Below, in pieces: positions 1 through 8,315 of a stretch of 64,000 bases of DNA. Position 1 is the stretch's first letter. Each line of letters starts with the position of its first letter. The DNA is from Spirochaetales bacterium (GTDB lineage: Bacteria; Spirochaetota; Spirochaetia; UBA9216), in contig JAEINK010000012.1 in assembly GCA_016342585.1 (NCBI GenBank), positions 22,691-86,690 of the forward strand. Direction: 5' to 3'. A program made the position numbers and the translations under genes. Under the pieces are notes generated by a model. That model saw nothing but the letters and a program-made list of their open reading frames with translations. It ran no database searches and had not been told where the DNA came from.

Positions 1-1
1 T

Positions 2-2446
2 CTTGTGGAGATTGAAAATCTGGAAAATGGAAGCCGGGCAGAGATCATAATAGTAGACAGGCTGCAAAATAGTAGTTTTCTCGTGCTTCTGTCCCAGGAG
101 GCAGGTGAGGAACTTCAGATCGGACCCACCGGCGTTATCCGGGTGAGGGCCACACTTGGTGAGGCCGATAAAACCGACAGCTACTCGCTTAATACAGATC
201 AGGTCTACTCCTCTGATCCAGATATAAACCCTGCAGCAGCGGCGGAATATTCTGCCACCGACCAGGCCGATACGGATGATATCCTTGCTCTCTCTGTTTT
301 CCCGGTGGAAACGGCAGTGGAACCCTTTGCAGCCGAGGCCGCCAAGGGTATTGTTGCGGCTGAGTCGGTAACAACCGAGCCTGAACCGGAACCCCTGCCT
401 GAAGTCGAGGTTGCTGAGACCGAAGCCATCATTCCTGATGAGCCTGCTGAACCTGAAATTGTTGAGGCTGTTGAAATAGACGATACCGATGACACTGCAG
501 AGATACTCTCTATAGAAGTGGAAGAGCCAGAGGTTAAGGTTTCAGAAAAGGAGTCTAAACCCGAAGGATTTAAGGGTGATCCCATAGTCGATGTGGCTGG
601 CGAGACAATTGAAACCATAGCCGAAGAGGATACGCCCGAAGCTCCCACTGAAATAGTGATGAATGAGGTTGCTGTTCCTGAAGTGGCCCCGGCCGATGAA
701 CCCGAAGAGATTCCTGAGCTTGAACCGGTGGAGTATGAGTATGCCGCAGAACCGGTTCTTACCTATGTTTCCGGTGATATGCCCGAACCCGATCTGTCTC
801 CCGAGGGAAGCTCTGTGGCGGATCTGGATATACCCTGGCTCACCGAAGAGACACCAATAGAACAGGAGGCCGAAGAGGTAATTGTCTCTTCCTTCCCCAT
901 TGTACAGCCCGATGTGGAGATCGCAGGCGCTCTTTTTACCACCCAGTTACCCCAGGAACCCGAGATTATTCGTGGTTCGGGAGATGCCGCCCTGGCCCAG
1001 GAGGATATTCCTGTGGCTGAATCTATGACGTTCATGGATCTTCCAGGAGAAGAGCCCCTTCCGGCACCCATTCTTCCTGTTATTATGGAGAGTCGAGGTG
1101 GTGTTGAGGTCGCGGAGTTAACTCGTGAGGATGATGCGGTTATGCTGGTTGAATCGGGATACTTAGCTCCCGGCAGGCAGATTGACAATATGGAGATTTC
1201 CCATTTTCCAAATGCGCCTGTAGATGGCCGGCTTGCCGATGAAAACCCCGGTGAAGATGAAATGCCTGAGTTCATAAATGGATATACCGTACCGAGTATG
1301 TCGGAAGAGTATTTCTTTGCAGAATTAGCTTTACCCTTTGAGCCTTCACTCTCTTCCTCCCTCGAAAATGGGGATGATTCGGATGAGACTCCGGTACTTA
1401 TAAGTGGATTAATGACACCGAATATCGATTTACTGGATCGAAATATTCGACCGGCACTCCCGGATGACCCCAGTGCTGTGGAAGTCGCTGAAGTACTCGA
1501 AACCGAGACCCCTGTTGCGGTAAATGGTTTCATGGAACCTGCTGCCGATGAGAGGGTGAGATTTGCAGACGTTGATCTTCCTTCAGCTCCCGAAGAGGAC
1601 ATCCCCGAACCAATTAATGGTTTTATGAGTCCCGGTTCGGTTGATTCGGCAGAGTTTGCCCTTGCCTCAGCGCCAGAAGAGCCGAAAGCGATTGAAGAGG
1701 AGACTCCTGATGCTTTCGATGGGTACCTTACTCCTGAAAGTGAAGAGGTTGGAGAATTAGCTGCAGCAGATGAACCAGTAATCGGAGCCGCTGAAGAAGA
1801 AGTGGCTGAAAAAATAGAAATCGAGGTCCCTGTTTATGAAGGTGAGGTAGAGATTACCCTCGAACCTGCCGAAGACAGACCCCCCGAAATCCTTGATATT
1901 CCGGATGTCGTGGAGAGTGAAGGAGCGGAAGTTGTGGTCGTCGATGATGGTCCCGATGAGATTGTCGCTGTAGATGAACCTGTTGAACCAGAGATGCTGC
2001 CTTCTTTGACCGTGATCCTTGGGGAAGATGATGGCGATGCCGATACCGATACCGATACCGATGTTGATGTAGAAATCGAGGTCGAGGTCGAAGTTGTTCT
2101 GCTTCCTGGCGAAGAAGAGGTCGTTGTGGATGTCGTTGAGGTAGTAAAGGCCCCTGAGCTTTCGGATGCCCAGGTTCCTGCCCCCGTTGTGGCTACCCTG
2201 GAAGAAGGGTTCCATTATATCCAGGTTGGCGTCTATGGTGACCAGGTGGGAGCCTCCTCGGCTGTGAACAAACTGAAAGGTTGGTCTCCGGTTCCTGTTG
2301 TTGTCTGGACCCCCGAAACCACAGATCGAAGGTTTAAGGTTATGGTTGGTCCTCTTACTCCGGATGAGAGCGGTGTGATGCTTTATAATCTAAAAGGAAA
2401 AGGATATCGGGACGCATTCTTAAGGAAAGTTGTAGAGGCAAACTGA
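2..2446 (+). CDS. RlpA-like / SPOR-domain envelope protein, 5' end cut by window
   Basis: The frame is open to the window edge, so the true start is probably upstream; the GTG at 5 is only the first in-frame start-like codon. Residues 5-50 from that codon (NLENG...IIVDR...LLS..A.ELQIG..GVIRVR) resemble the second half of the double-psi beta-barrel of RlpA-type proteins. Residues 60-730 are acidic, Pro/Glu/Val-rich and probably unstructured. Residues 735-808 form a SPOR-type peptidoglycan-binding domain (FHYIQVGVYGD...FKVMVGPL). A motif [DE]xxPxxxxG[YFL]xxP recurs about six times between residues 377 and 577. A role at the cell wall or septum is inferred. ligA follows 21 bases later. Confidence 0.75.
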   Translation, partial: LVEIENLENGSRAEIIIVDRLQNSSFLVLLSQEAGEELQIGPTGVIRVRATLGEADKTDSYSLNTDQVYSSDPDINPAAAAEYSATDQADTDDILALSVFPVETAVEPFAAEAAKGIVAAESVTTEPEPEPLPEVEVAETEAIIPDEPAEPEIVEAVEIDDTDDTAEILSIEVEEPEVKVSEKESKPEGFKGDPIVDVAGETIETIAEEDTPEAPTEIVMNEVAVPEVAPADEPEEIPELEPVEYEYAAEPVLTYVSGDMPEPDLSPEGSSVADLDIPWLTEETPIEQEAEEVIVSSFPIVQPDVEIAGALFTTQLPQEPEIIRGSGDAALAQEDIPVAESMTFMDLPGEEPLPAPILPVIMESRGGVEVAELTREDDAVMLVESGYLAPGRQIDNMEISHFPNAPVDGRLADENPGEDEMPEFINGYTVPSMSEEYFFAELALPFEPSLSSSLENGDDSDETPVLISGLMTPNIDLLDRNIRPALPDDPSAVEVAEVLETETPVAVNGFMEPAADERVRFADVDLPSAPEEDIPEPINGFMSPGSVDSAEFALASAPEEPKAIEEETPDAFDGYLTPESEEVGELAAADEPVIGAAEEEVAEKIEIEVPVYEGEVEITLEPAEDRPPEILDIPDVVESEGAEVVVVDDGPDEIVAVDEPVEPEMLPSLTVILGEDDGDADTDTDTDVDVEIEVEVEVVLLPGEEEVVVDVVEVVKAPELSDAQVPAPVVATLEEGFHYIQVGVYGDQVGASSAVNKLKGWSPVPVVVWTPETTDRRFKVMVGPLTPDESGVMLYNLKGKGYRDAFLRKVVEAN
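1261..1731 (+). repeat. Degenerate ~31-42-residue protein repeat in the SPOR protein
   Basis: Five clear copies of the motif [DE]xxPxxxxG[YFL]xxP are encoded here (DEMPEFINGYTVP, DETPVLISGLMTP, TETPVAVNGFMEP, EDIPEPINGFMSP, EETPDAFDGYLTP), with a weaker sixth copy just upstream ending in GYLAP. Spacing is 31-42 residues with acidic linkers. The function is unknown; the copies could be linear docking motifs. Confidence 0.6.
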
Positions 2447-2467
2447 TAATTTGGCTATAATTCGGGC

Positions 2468-4492
2468 ATGGATTATACCCTTTTTGAAGCAGAAAAAGAG
2501 ATAGATAGACTTTCGGAGTTACTTCGAAAGTATCAGTATGAATATTATGTGTTAACCAGGCCGACCGTCTCCGATTTGGAGTACGATCGGCTTTTTGATC
2601 TCCTGACTAATCTGGAAAAAAAGTTTCCTGCCCTGGTAAAGGGAGATTCTCCCTCCATGAGGGTCGGGTCAGATCTTGGATCGGATCTTCCCGAATCAAC
2701 TCACTCAATCCCCGTATTATCCCTGGATAAAGCCTATAGCTCTGAAGAGGTTATCGGATGGATGGAAAAAATCCGGAAGAATAATCGAAGTGATCTCTCC
2801 TTTTATATAGAAGAAAAGATCGATGGAATTTCCATGGTACTCTATTACAGGGATGGAATCCTTGAGCGGGCTGTAACCAGGGGGAATGGTTTTGTCGGGA
2901 ATGATGTTACGGCTAATGTAAAAACCATAGGTTCAATTCCCCTCCGGCTCCCCAGACCGTATACTATGGCGGTCCGGGGAGAGGTCTATCTGCCCCTGGA
3001 TAAATTTTCAGAGATCAATAAGGGGATGGAGGTGCCCTATGCAAATCCCCGAAACCTTGCGGCGGGAACTATCAGGCGGAAAAAGAGTTCGGAAGTTGCC
3101 TCGGTTCCTCTGGATTGCTTTATCTATGAAGGATTTCTCGAAGAGTCCGAGGGGCTGACTCTCCCTGTAACCCATAAAGAGGTTCTTGACGAACTGGAAT
3201 TATCCGGTTTCCGATTGAATCCCCGAAATCATATTTTTACCCCTGAAGATACAAGTGATAATATCAGGAAATTTCTTGATTCCGAAACAGAGGATAGAAG
3301 CGAACTTGGTTATGAGATTGATGGTCTGGTTATAAAAATAAACGAGCTTGATATTCGAGAAGAGCTGGGGTACACAGGGCATCATCCCCGGTGGGCTTTA
3401 GCGTATAAGTTTGAATCTCCCCAGGGGGAGACGACTCTCCTTTCTATAACTATCCAGGTTGGCAGGACCGGGCGGATAACCCCTGTGGCCCGGGTTGAAC
3501 CTGTCCTCATCGGCGGTTCAACCATTTCAAATGTAACCCTCCACAACCAGGATTATATAAATCTCCTGGAGCTTGCTGTGGGGGATCGGGTTACCGTTTC
3601 CAAGAGGGGGGATGTGATCCCCGCGGTGGAATCGGTGGTTGAAAAAAATGAGGATAATTATCCTGTGTGGAAGATTCCCGATAAATGCCCTGTCTGTGGG
3701 GCAGAACTCACCCTTAAGGGGGCTCATAATTTCTGTCCGAACCCATCATGTCCTGACCAGGTGAGGGGACGCCTCTTCTTTTTCGTAGGGAAAGGGCAGA
3801 TGGATATTGAGAATCTTGGTCCCGAAACGGTCGATACCCTTATGAGCGAGGGGCTGATACAGGATATTCAGGATCTCTTTACCTTTGATCCTGCCGCCCT
3901 TGAGGGGCTTGCAGGATTTAAGGAAAAAAAGATCAAGGCGATAAAAGAGGGGATAGCCAAAAGCCTTAACCGTCCCTTCAAGACCGTTCTCGCCAGCCTT
4001 GGGATCCCCGAATTGGGAAGTCGGAGCGCTGAACTCCTGATCGAAGGAGGATTCCGCAGTATGGATTCTCTTCTGGATGCGGCGGATAAAAATGATATAG
4101 AAGCCCTGGTGAATATTGACGGGGTCGGAGAGGTGACTGCCGGGATAATTGTATCGGAATTAAACAAACCGGAGGTGCGAAAGAGGATAGATGGATTAAG
4201 ATCTGCCGGTCTTCAGTTTTATGCTCCCGAGGAGGAGGCTTCCACTGAACCGCAAATTTTTGAAGGTCAGACCTGGTGTGTTACCGGGAGTTTTGAAGCC
4301 TTCAAACCTCGATCTCTGGCTGTGGAGGAGATAAAAAAGAGGGGGGGGAAGTCTGTCTCATCTGTGACGGGAAAAACAACCCACCTGCTGGCAGGAGAAT
4401 CCGCCGGAAGCAAACTGAAAAAAGCCCGGGAAAACGGGGCTGAAATTGTGGATGAAGCAGCATTTCTATCCCTTATTGGTGGTGTGGAATGA
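2468..4492 (+). CDS. ligA: NAD+-dependent DNA ligase LigA
   Basis: Seals nicks in duplex DNA with NAD+ as cofactor during replication and repair. The 674-residue length is normal for the family. The Ia domain with its YxxxxxPxxSDxEYD region lies at residues 20-45. The adenylated lysine is K117 in EEKIDG (commonly KLDG or KVDG). The adenylation and OB domains follow, with VGRTGxITPVA. Four cysteines of the zinc finger (CPVC...CPNPSC) are near residues 400-425. Helix-hairpin-helix repeats and a C-terminal BRCT domain (WCVTGSF...TTHLLAG) complete the full architecture. The next gene overlaps its stop by four bases (ATGA), which suggests translational coupling. Confidence 0.97.
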   Translation: MDYTLFEAEKEIDRLSELLRKYQYEYYVLTRPTVSDLEYDRLFDLLTNLEKKFPALVKGDSPSMRVGSDLGSDLPESTHSIPVLSLDKAYSSEEVIGWMEKIRKNNRSDLSFYIEEKIDGISMVLYYRDGILERAVTRGNGFVGNDVTANVKTIGSIPLRLPRPYTMAVRGEVYLPLDKFSEINKGMEVPYANPRNLAAGTIRRKKSSEVASVPLDCFIYEGFLEESEGLTLPVTHKEVLDELELSGFRLNPRNHIFTPEDTSDNIRKFLDSETEDRSELGYEIDGLVIKINELDIREELGYTGHHPRWALAYKFESPQGETTLLSITIQVGRTGRITPVARVEPVLIGGSTISNVTLHNQDYINLLELAVGDRVTVSKRGDVIPAVESVVEKNEDNYPVWKIPDKCPVCGAELTLKGAHNFCPNPSCPDQVRGRLFFFVGKGQMDIENLGPETVDTLMSEGLIQDIQDLFTFDPAALEGLAGFKEKKIKAIKEGIAKSLNRPFKTVLASLGIPELGSRSAELLIEGGFRSMDSLLDAADKNDIEALVNIDGVGEVTAGIIVSELNKPEVRKRIDGLRSAGLQFYAPEEEASTEPQIFEGQTWCVTGSFEAFKPRSLAVEEIKKRGGKSVSSVTGKTTHLLAGESAGSKLKKARENGAEIVDEAAFLSLIGGVE

Positions 4493-5358
4493 GTAAAGAA
4501 CCTGAATCCAATGATGGTCTCCCTGTGGCTGACGGGACAAAAGGGGGCTCTCGCATTAAATCGATGGATGGAGTGGACGAGAAGGTTCTTTCCAGGGCAT
4601 TGAATCGAATAGGATGGGGAACCATTCCCCCCGATCAGTGGCGAATCGATTTAGAGCCGGGATTCCTTGAGATTTGGGACAGGGTCAAACCTTTCACTAT
4701 GACATCAGCAGAGCGTGGTTATGGACTTTACAAAGGAGTTGAGTATCTTCATGCGAATAAGATTTCCGGGGCGCTCGTTGAGTGCGGCGTCTGGAAGGGT
4801 GGTTCCTGTATGTTGATGGCCCTCAGTTTTATGGCCAGAGGGGAGATGGACCGGCTTCTTTATCTGTATGATACCTTCACCGGGATGACAGAACCTACCG
4901 ATGAGGATGTAATCGCCTGGAATAACCTTTCCGTTTCCCGGAAGATGGCTGAAGAAAAGCGGGCGGGGCGGGACTCTTTTGGATCCTGGGCTGTTGGATT
5001 CGAGGATGTGCGACAGAATATCCTTTCTATCGGTTATCCCGAAGAGAGGCTCTGTATGATCTCCGGTGATGTGGAAAAGACCCTGAAGACCGATCCATTC
5101 AATCAGGAGATTCCTGAGAAGATTGCTCTTCTCCGACTTGATACGGACTGGTATGAGTCCACGAAGGCGGAACTTGAAATCCTTTACCCGAAACTTGTTC
5201 CCGGTGGAATTCTTGTTATTGATGATTATGGCCATTTCAAAGGGGCTCGGCGTGCTGTTGATGAGTACTTTGAGGGCCTTCCTGCCGGTGCCCGTCCATT
5301 TTTAAGCCGTCTGGATTATACCGGACGCATGGCGGTTAAACCGGGTCCTTTAGAGTAA
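4489..5358 (+). CDS. TylF/macrocin-type O-methyltransferase-like protein
   Basis: A class I SAM-dependent methyltransferase of the TylF family (289 residues). Visible motifs are the SAM-binding VECGVWKGGS (residues 97-106), YLYDTFTGM (125-133), LDTDWYEST (217-225) and the metal-site-like IDDYG (244-248). These family hallmarks support O-methylation of a sugar or glycoconjugate, but no substrate can be read from the sequence. It starts inside the ligA stop codon. No terminator is obvious before the convergent PEGA gene, which ends 13 bases away. Confidence 0.85.
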   Translation: MSKEPESNDGLPVADGTKGGSRIKSMDGVDEKVLSRALNRIGWGTIPPDQWRIDLEPGFLEIWDRVKPFTMTSAERGYGLYKGVEYLHANKISGALVECGVWKGGSCMLMALSFMARGEMDRLLYLYDTFTGMTEPTDEDVIAWNNLSVSRKMAEEKRAGRDSFGSWAVGFEDVRQNILSIGYPEERLCMISGDVEKTLKTDPFNQEIPEKIALLRLDTDWYESTKAELEILYPKLVPGGILVIDDYGHFKGARRAVDEYFEGLPAGARPFLSRLDYTGRMAVKPGPLE

Positions 5359-5371
5359 ACACAGATTATTT

Positions 5372-6982
5372 TCAGTTTAAGAGTGTGATCCCCAATCCCG
5401 CAGAGACAAGGGGGGGATTATCCTTATTAAAATCCAGCCGGCCTAATCCTGCTATGAAGACACCCGTTCTGGGGATTCTCAACCCCAATTCCAGACTACT
5501 CGAAGGGGAAGATTCCAGGGCTAACCTTTCAGAAAAAGATTGTGTCCTTACGGATACGGAGAGGCCTGTGATAAAATATCTGTATTGCCAGAGAACCCCC
5601 GCCTTTAATCCTCCGCTTATAAAATTATCATCTTCCCGGATTATAAAATTCAATAAAGGAGTTAAAAACATCCTTACCTTCCCCGGGCCGGAATGGGAAA
5701 CGCCGAATGAGAGTTCCAGTGGAATCCCCGTTGAGATTTCTGTTTCAGAAGTTCCACCCCCGAATGCGGAGTCCCCGGATATCTGCCACTGAAGGCTTAA
5801 AAGTCCGGCCCACTGGAAGGTGGTGTAAGGGGCCGGGAATTTACATTTTACCGAGCTCCCTGCCGAAAACACCTCCGAATCCCCTTCAGAACTTTGAGAA
5901 TAGGCACCATGGAGGGAGGCTTCCAGACTTTTAAGGGGGGTATATCTGAACCCTCCGGCAACTGTTACCGTCTCGCTGTCATCCGAGGCAGAGAGCATCA
6001 GAAGGCTTCCCGCCTGGAAGGTTTCAACCGCCGCTACTGAGGCCGAAGGGGCAAGGAGGCTTCCTCCTGAACCAATCGCCGATGGGGAGGCGTAATCATT
6101 CACATGGGAGTCGATCTCTATCCTGTATTCCGCTTCTGTCTCTCCGGTTTTTGCAAGGGGGCCCGTTATGGCGAAGTTCTCCTTTTCAGTATAAAATTTG
6201 AACTTGAAATTATACTCTCCGTCGGGTAATCCTTCCCCTCGGCTATCCATCCCATTCCAGGTAAAGCTTTGTAAGTTACGGGTAAAGGGGCCCAGGTGTA
6301 TCTCTTTGACAATCGCTCCCTTATCATCGGTAATTTCGATAAGACCACTCCCCGGGGCGGAGACCCTGAATGAACCTTCAATCCTCCCCGGGCCATCTGT
6401 CAGTGAAGGTGTGAGTACGGCCCTGCGAAATTTTATTTTTTCGATCCTGAAGGTGAGGGGAATGAATTCCGGAAACAAATTATGAACTCTGTCGGGGGTA
6501 AGTTTCATCTCCAACTTGACTGGTTCATAACCAAATCTTTCGATCTCCATGGTGTAGAATCCGGGCATCAGCTGTAACTCTCCGTTCCCTTTCTCCAGGA
6601 CAGAACTCAGGTCAATTTCCGTTTTATTCAGAAATATCCGGGAATCGACAGGCAGATTGGAAAGATTCACTCTTGCAGGAAGGGATAAGAGTTGAAAGCT
6701 TAGTTTGTAATCTATATCTTCCCGGACCGTAAGATCATAGGTGAGATCCTCGTATCCAGGAGAGGCGAGCTCAATACGGTAGGTCCCTGCGGCAACTTTT
6801 CCCGGGCCAGTCGCTCCGGGAGAGAGTTCTTCTCTGTTGAAACGGATTCTGGCCCCTGCAGGAGTCGTCACCAGAGTGACAACACCTGTCCCCACGGTTG
6901 TCTCAAGAGTTGTCTCCTGACTGAAGAGGGGGTGAAAAATAACGAAATATACGATTATCAGGATGAGAAAATACCTTTTCAT
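5372..6982 (-). CDS. Exported PEGA-domain protein with FlgD-like Ig domain and C-terminal barrel-like region
   Basis: 536 residues beginning with a signal peptide (MKRYFLILIIVYFVIFHPLFSQ). Residues about 35-170 hold two PEGA-type segments (TPAGARIRFNREEL...GTYRIELASPGYED and a second copy with GFYTMEIERFGYEPV). Residues about 180-270 resemble a FlgD/FlgD-Ig module (FTWNGMDSRGEGLPDGEYNF). From about residue 295 onward, alternating hydrophobic/polar strands suggest an outer-membrane or surface beta-sheet domain. PEGA modules are associated with surface-layer or cell-wall attachment. It is divergent from the small exported protein starting at 7040. Confidence 0.72.
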   Translation of the reverse strand: MKRYFLILIIVYFVIFHPLFSQETTLETTVGTGVVTLVTTPAGARIRFNREELSPGATGPGKVAAGTYRIELASPGYEDLTYDLTVREDIDYKLSFQLLSLPARVNLSNLPVDSRIFLNKTEIDLSSVLEKGNGELQLMPGFYTMEIERFGYEPVKLEMKLTPDRVHNLFPEFIPLTFRIEKIKFRRAVLTPSLTDGPGRIEGSFRVSAPGSGLIEITDDKGAIVKEIHLGPFTRNLQSFTWNGMDSRGEGLPDGEYNFKFKFYTEKENFAITGPLAKTGETEAEYRIEIDSHVNDYASPSAIGSGGSLLAPSASVAAVETFQAGSLLMLSASDDSETVTVAGGFRYTPLKSLEASLHGAYSQSSEGDSEVFSAGSSVKCKFPAPYTTFQWAGLLSLQWQISGDSAFGGGTSETEISTGIPLELSFGVSHSGPGKVRMFLTPLLNFIIREDDNFISGGLKAGVLWQYRYFITGLSVSVRTQSFSERLALESSPSSSLELGLRIPRTGVFIAGLGRLDFNKDNPPLVSAGLGITLLN

Positions 6983-7039
6983 GTGAAAATTGTACTACTG
7001 CAGGTGAAAAATTACAATTCACTTACCGATAATCAATGT

Positions 7040-7582
7040 ATGGCTAAACTAAGGATCCTTTTTTTGATGCTGATCACATCCCTTTTTTTCCTTGCGGCAG
7101 AGGAGAACCTTGATTTTCAACCCCTCCCCAAGGGATTTCAGGATATTACTCTCGGGTTGAGTATGGATGAGACCCGGGCGGCCCTGATGGACGATGCCTG
7201 GTTTCTTTTTCGGGGTGAACCGGATGTGAGTCTTCTATCTTCCCCGAACCAGACTCTCATCGATTCCAGAGGGGCCGATTATGTTTCCCGGGGACTTTTT
7301 CAATTTAAGGATGATTTCCTTTATACAATTACAATCATTCTGAATTCCGAGAGAATGGATTATTTCTCCATGTTTACATCCTTCAATCAGAAGTATGGCG
7401 AATTCTCATCCCTTAATCCGGATATGGCCGTGTGGGAAGATGATACGGTAAGGATCTCTCTGGAAAAGCCCCTCTCGGTAAAGTATATTCATAAGGAAAC
7501 ATTTGAGACCCTCCGCAGGGAAGCTGCCAGAGGGATAAATCTGGGGACAATGAACAGACAGGAGTTTATAGATCAGTTTTGA
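7040..7582 (+). CDS. Exported protein of unknown function
   Basis: 180 residues if the ATG at 7040 is used. That start is preferred because it puts a signal peptide (MAKLRILFLMLITSLFFLAAEE) at the N-terminus. The longer frame to 6932 would run into the divergent PEGA gene. After the signal there is a segment FQDITLGLSMDETRAAL, of the kind seen in small periplasmic proteins that recur in spirochaetes. I do not recognise a named family. The stop codon overlaps the TTG start of the next gene (TTGA), so the two are probably translated together. Confidence 0.7.
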   Translation: MAKLRILFLMLITSLFFLAAEENLDFQPLPKGFQDITLGLSMDETRAALMDDAWFLFRGEPDVSLLSSPNQTLIDSRGADYVSRGLFQFKDDFLYTITIILNSERMDYFSMFTSFNQKYGEFSSLNPDMAVWEDDTVRISLEKPLSVKYIHKETFETLRREAARGINLGTMNRQEFIDQF

Positions 7583-8043
7583 AAAATAAAATAATTATTA
7601 TCGCAATCTTCTTCATCTTTTTTTCCATAACGGCTGGCTGTACGGGGCGCCAGGAGGAGCGGTTGGAAGAAATTTCCATTGAAATTAATGGTCATGGTTT
7701 TCTGGTAGAAGTGGCAGACAATTCGGAAGAGAGGCAGCGGGGGTATATGGAGCGGGAAGGTATCGGTCATGATGAGGGGATGCTCTTTGTTTTCAGGGGG
7801 GATCAGAGACTCTCATTCTGGATGAAGAATACACCCAGCCCCCTCTCCATCGCTTATATCGATTCCCGGGGTGTCATCCGGGAGATTCATCACATGGAAC
7901 CCTTTTCAGAGAAACCTGTTCCCTCTGCCGGTTCGGTACGGTACGCCCTGGAGGTGAATCAGGGGCGCTTCAGTGAATTGGGGATTGTACCGGGAGACAA
8001 GCTAGAGTTCCCGGGGGGTAAACTCCCCACCACCTCCGAGTGA
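7579..8043 (+). CDS. DUF192 family lipoprotein
   Basis: 154 residues. The N-terminus is a lipoprotein signal with lipobox-like SITAGC (Cys about residue 21). The rest is the DUF192 fold: EVADNSEERQRGYM, GMLFVF, SFWMKNT and the C-terminal ALEV..G.....I..GD. The family is a small extracytoplasmic beta-barrel of unknown biochemical role. The only sensible start is a TTG whose last two bases form the TGA stop of the preceding gene; an AGGAG lies about 14 bases upstream, longer than usual. Membrane-anchored outside the cytoplasm by inference. Confidence 0.82.
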   Translation: MKNKIIIIAIFFIFFSITAGCTGRQEERLEEISIEINGHGFLVEVADNSEERQRGYMEREGIGHDEGMLFVFRGDQRLSFWMKNTPSPLSIAYIDSRGVIREIHHMEPFSEKPVPSAGSVRYALEVNQGRFSELGIVPGDKLEFPGGKLPTTSE

Positions 8044-8057
8044 AATTTTAAGTAAAA

Positions 8058-8315
8058 CTACTCATCCAGATCGGGAAAGAGATCCAGGGCAGGTTTTTCT
8101 CTCTCCGATGAACCGGCCCCTCTGGTTTCTTCCACCGGGGGAGTGTTCACCAGGATTTCTACCTTTCTCTCTATTTTTCCCAGCTCTTTTTCCAGTCCCC
8201 GTGAGATTTTGATTCCCTCTTCAAAAAGACCAACAGCCTCTTCAAGGGGGCACTCTTCGTTTATGTTTCTGCTTATTTCTTCAAGTCGCTGAAGTCGTTC
8301 TTCAAAGCTTTTCAT
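8058..8315 (-). CDS. xseB: Exodeoxyribonuclease VII small subunit
   Basis: 85 residues with the family signature FEERLQRLEEISRNI...CPLEEAVGLFEEGIKISRGLEKEL, an antiparallel helical pair that assembles with XseA. Together they degrade single-stranded DNA to oligonucleotides. A short acidic tail follows the helices. Its start overlaps the end of xseA by 14 bases, so it is the second gene of a two-gene operon on the minus strand. Confidence 0.93.
   Translation of the reverse strand: MKSFEERLQRLEEISRNINEECPLEEAVGLFEEGIKISRGLEKELGKIERKVEILVNTPPVEETRGAGSSEREKPALDLFPDLDE

Noticed and set aside
763..1602. 279-codon antisense ORF inside the SPOR protein gene, rich in Ser/Gly/Ile
   Set aside because: It mirrors the repetitive Glu/Pro/Val codons of the sense gene, has no ribosome binding site and no recognisable fold; a composition shadow.
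6932..7039. Upstream extension of the exported protein at 7040
   Set aside because: It overlaps the divergent PEGA gene and would bury the signal peptide 36 residues inside.
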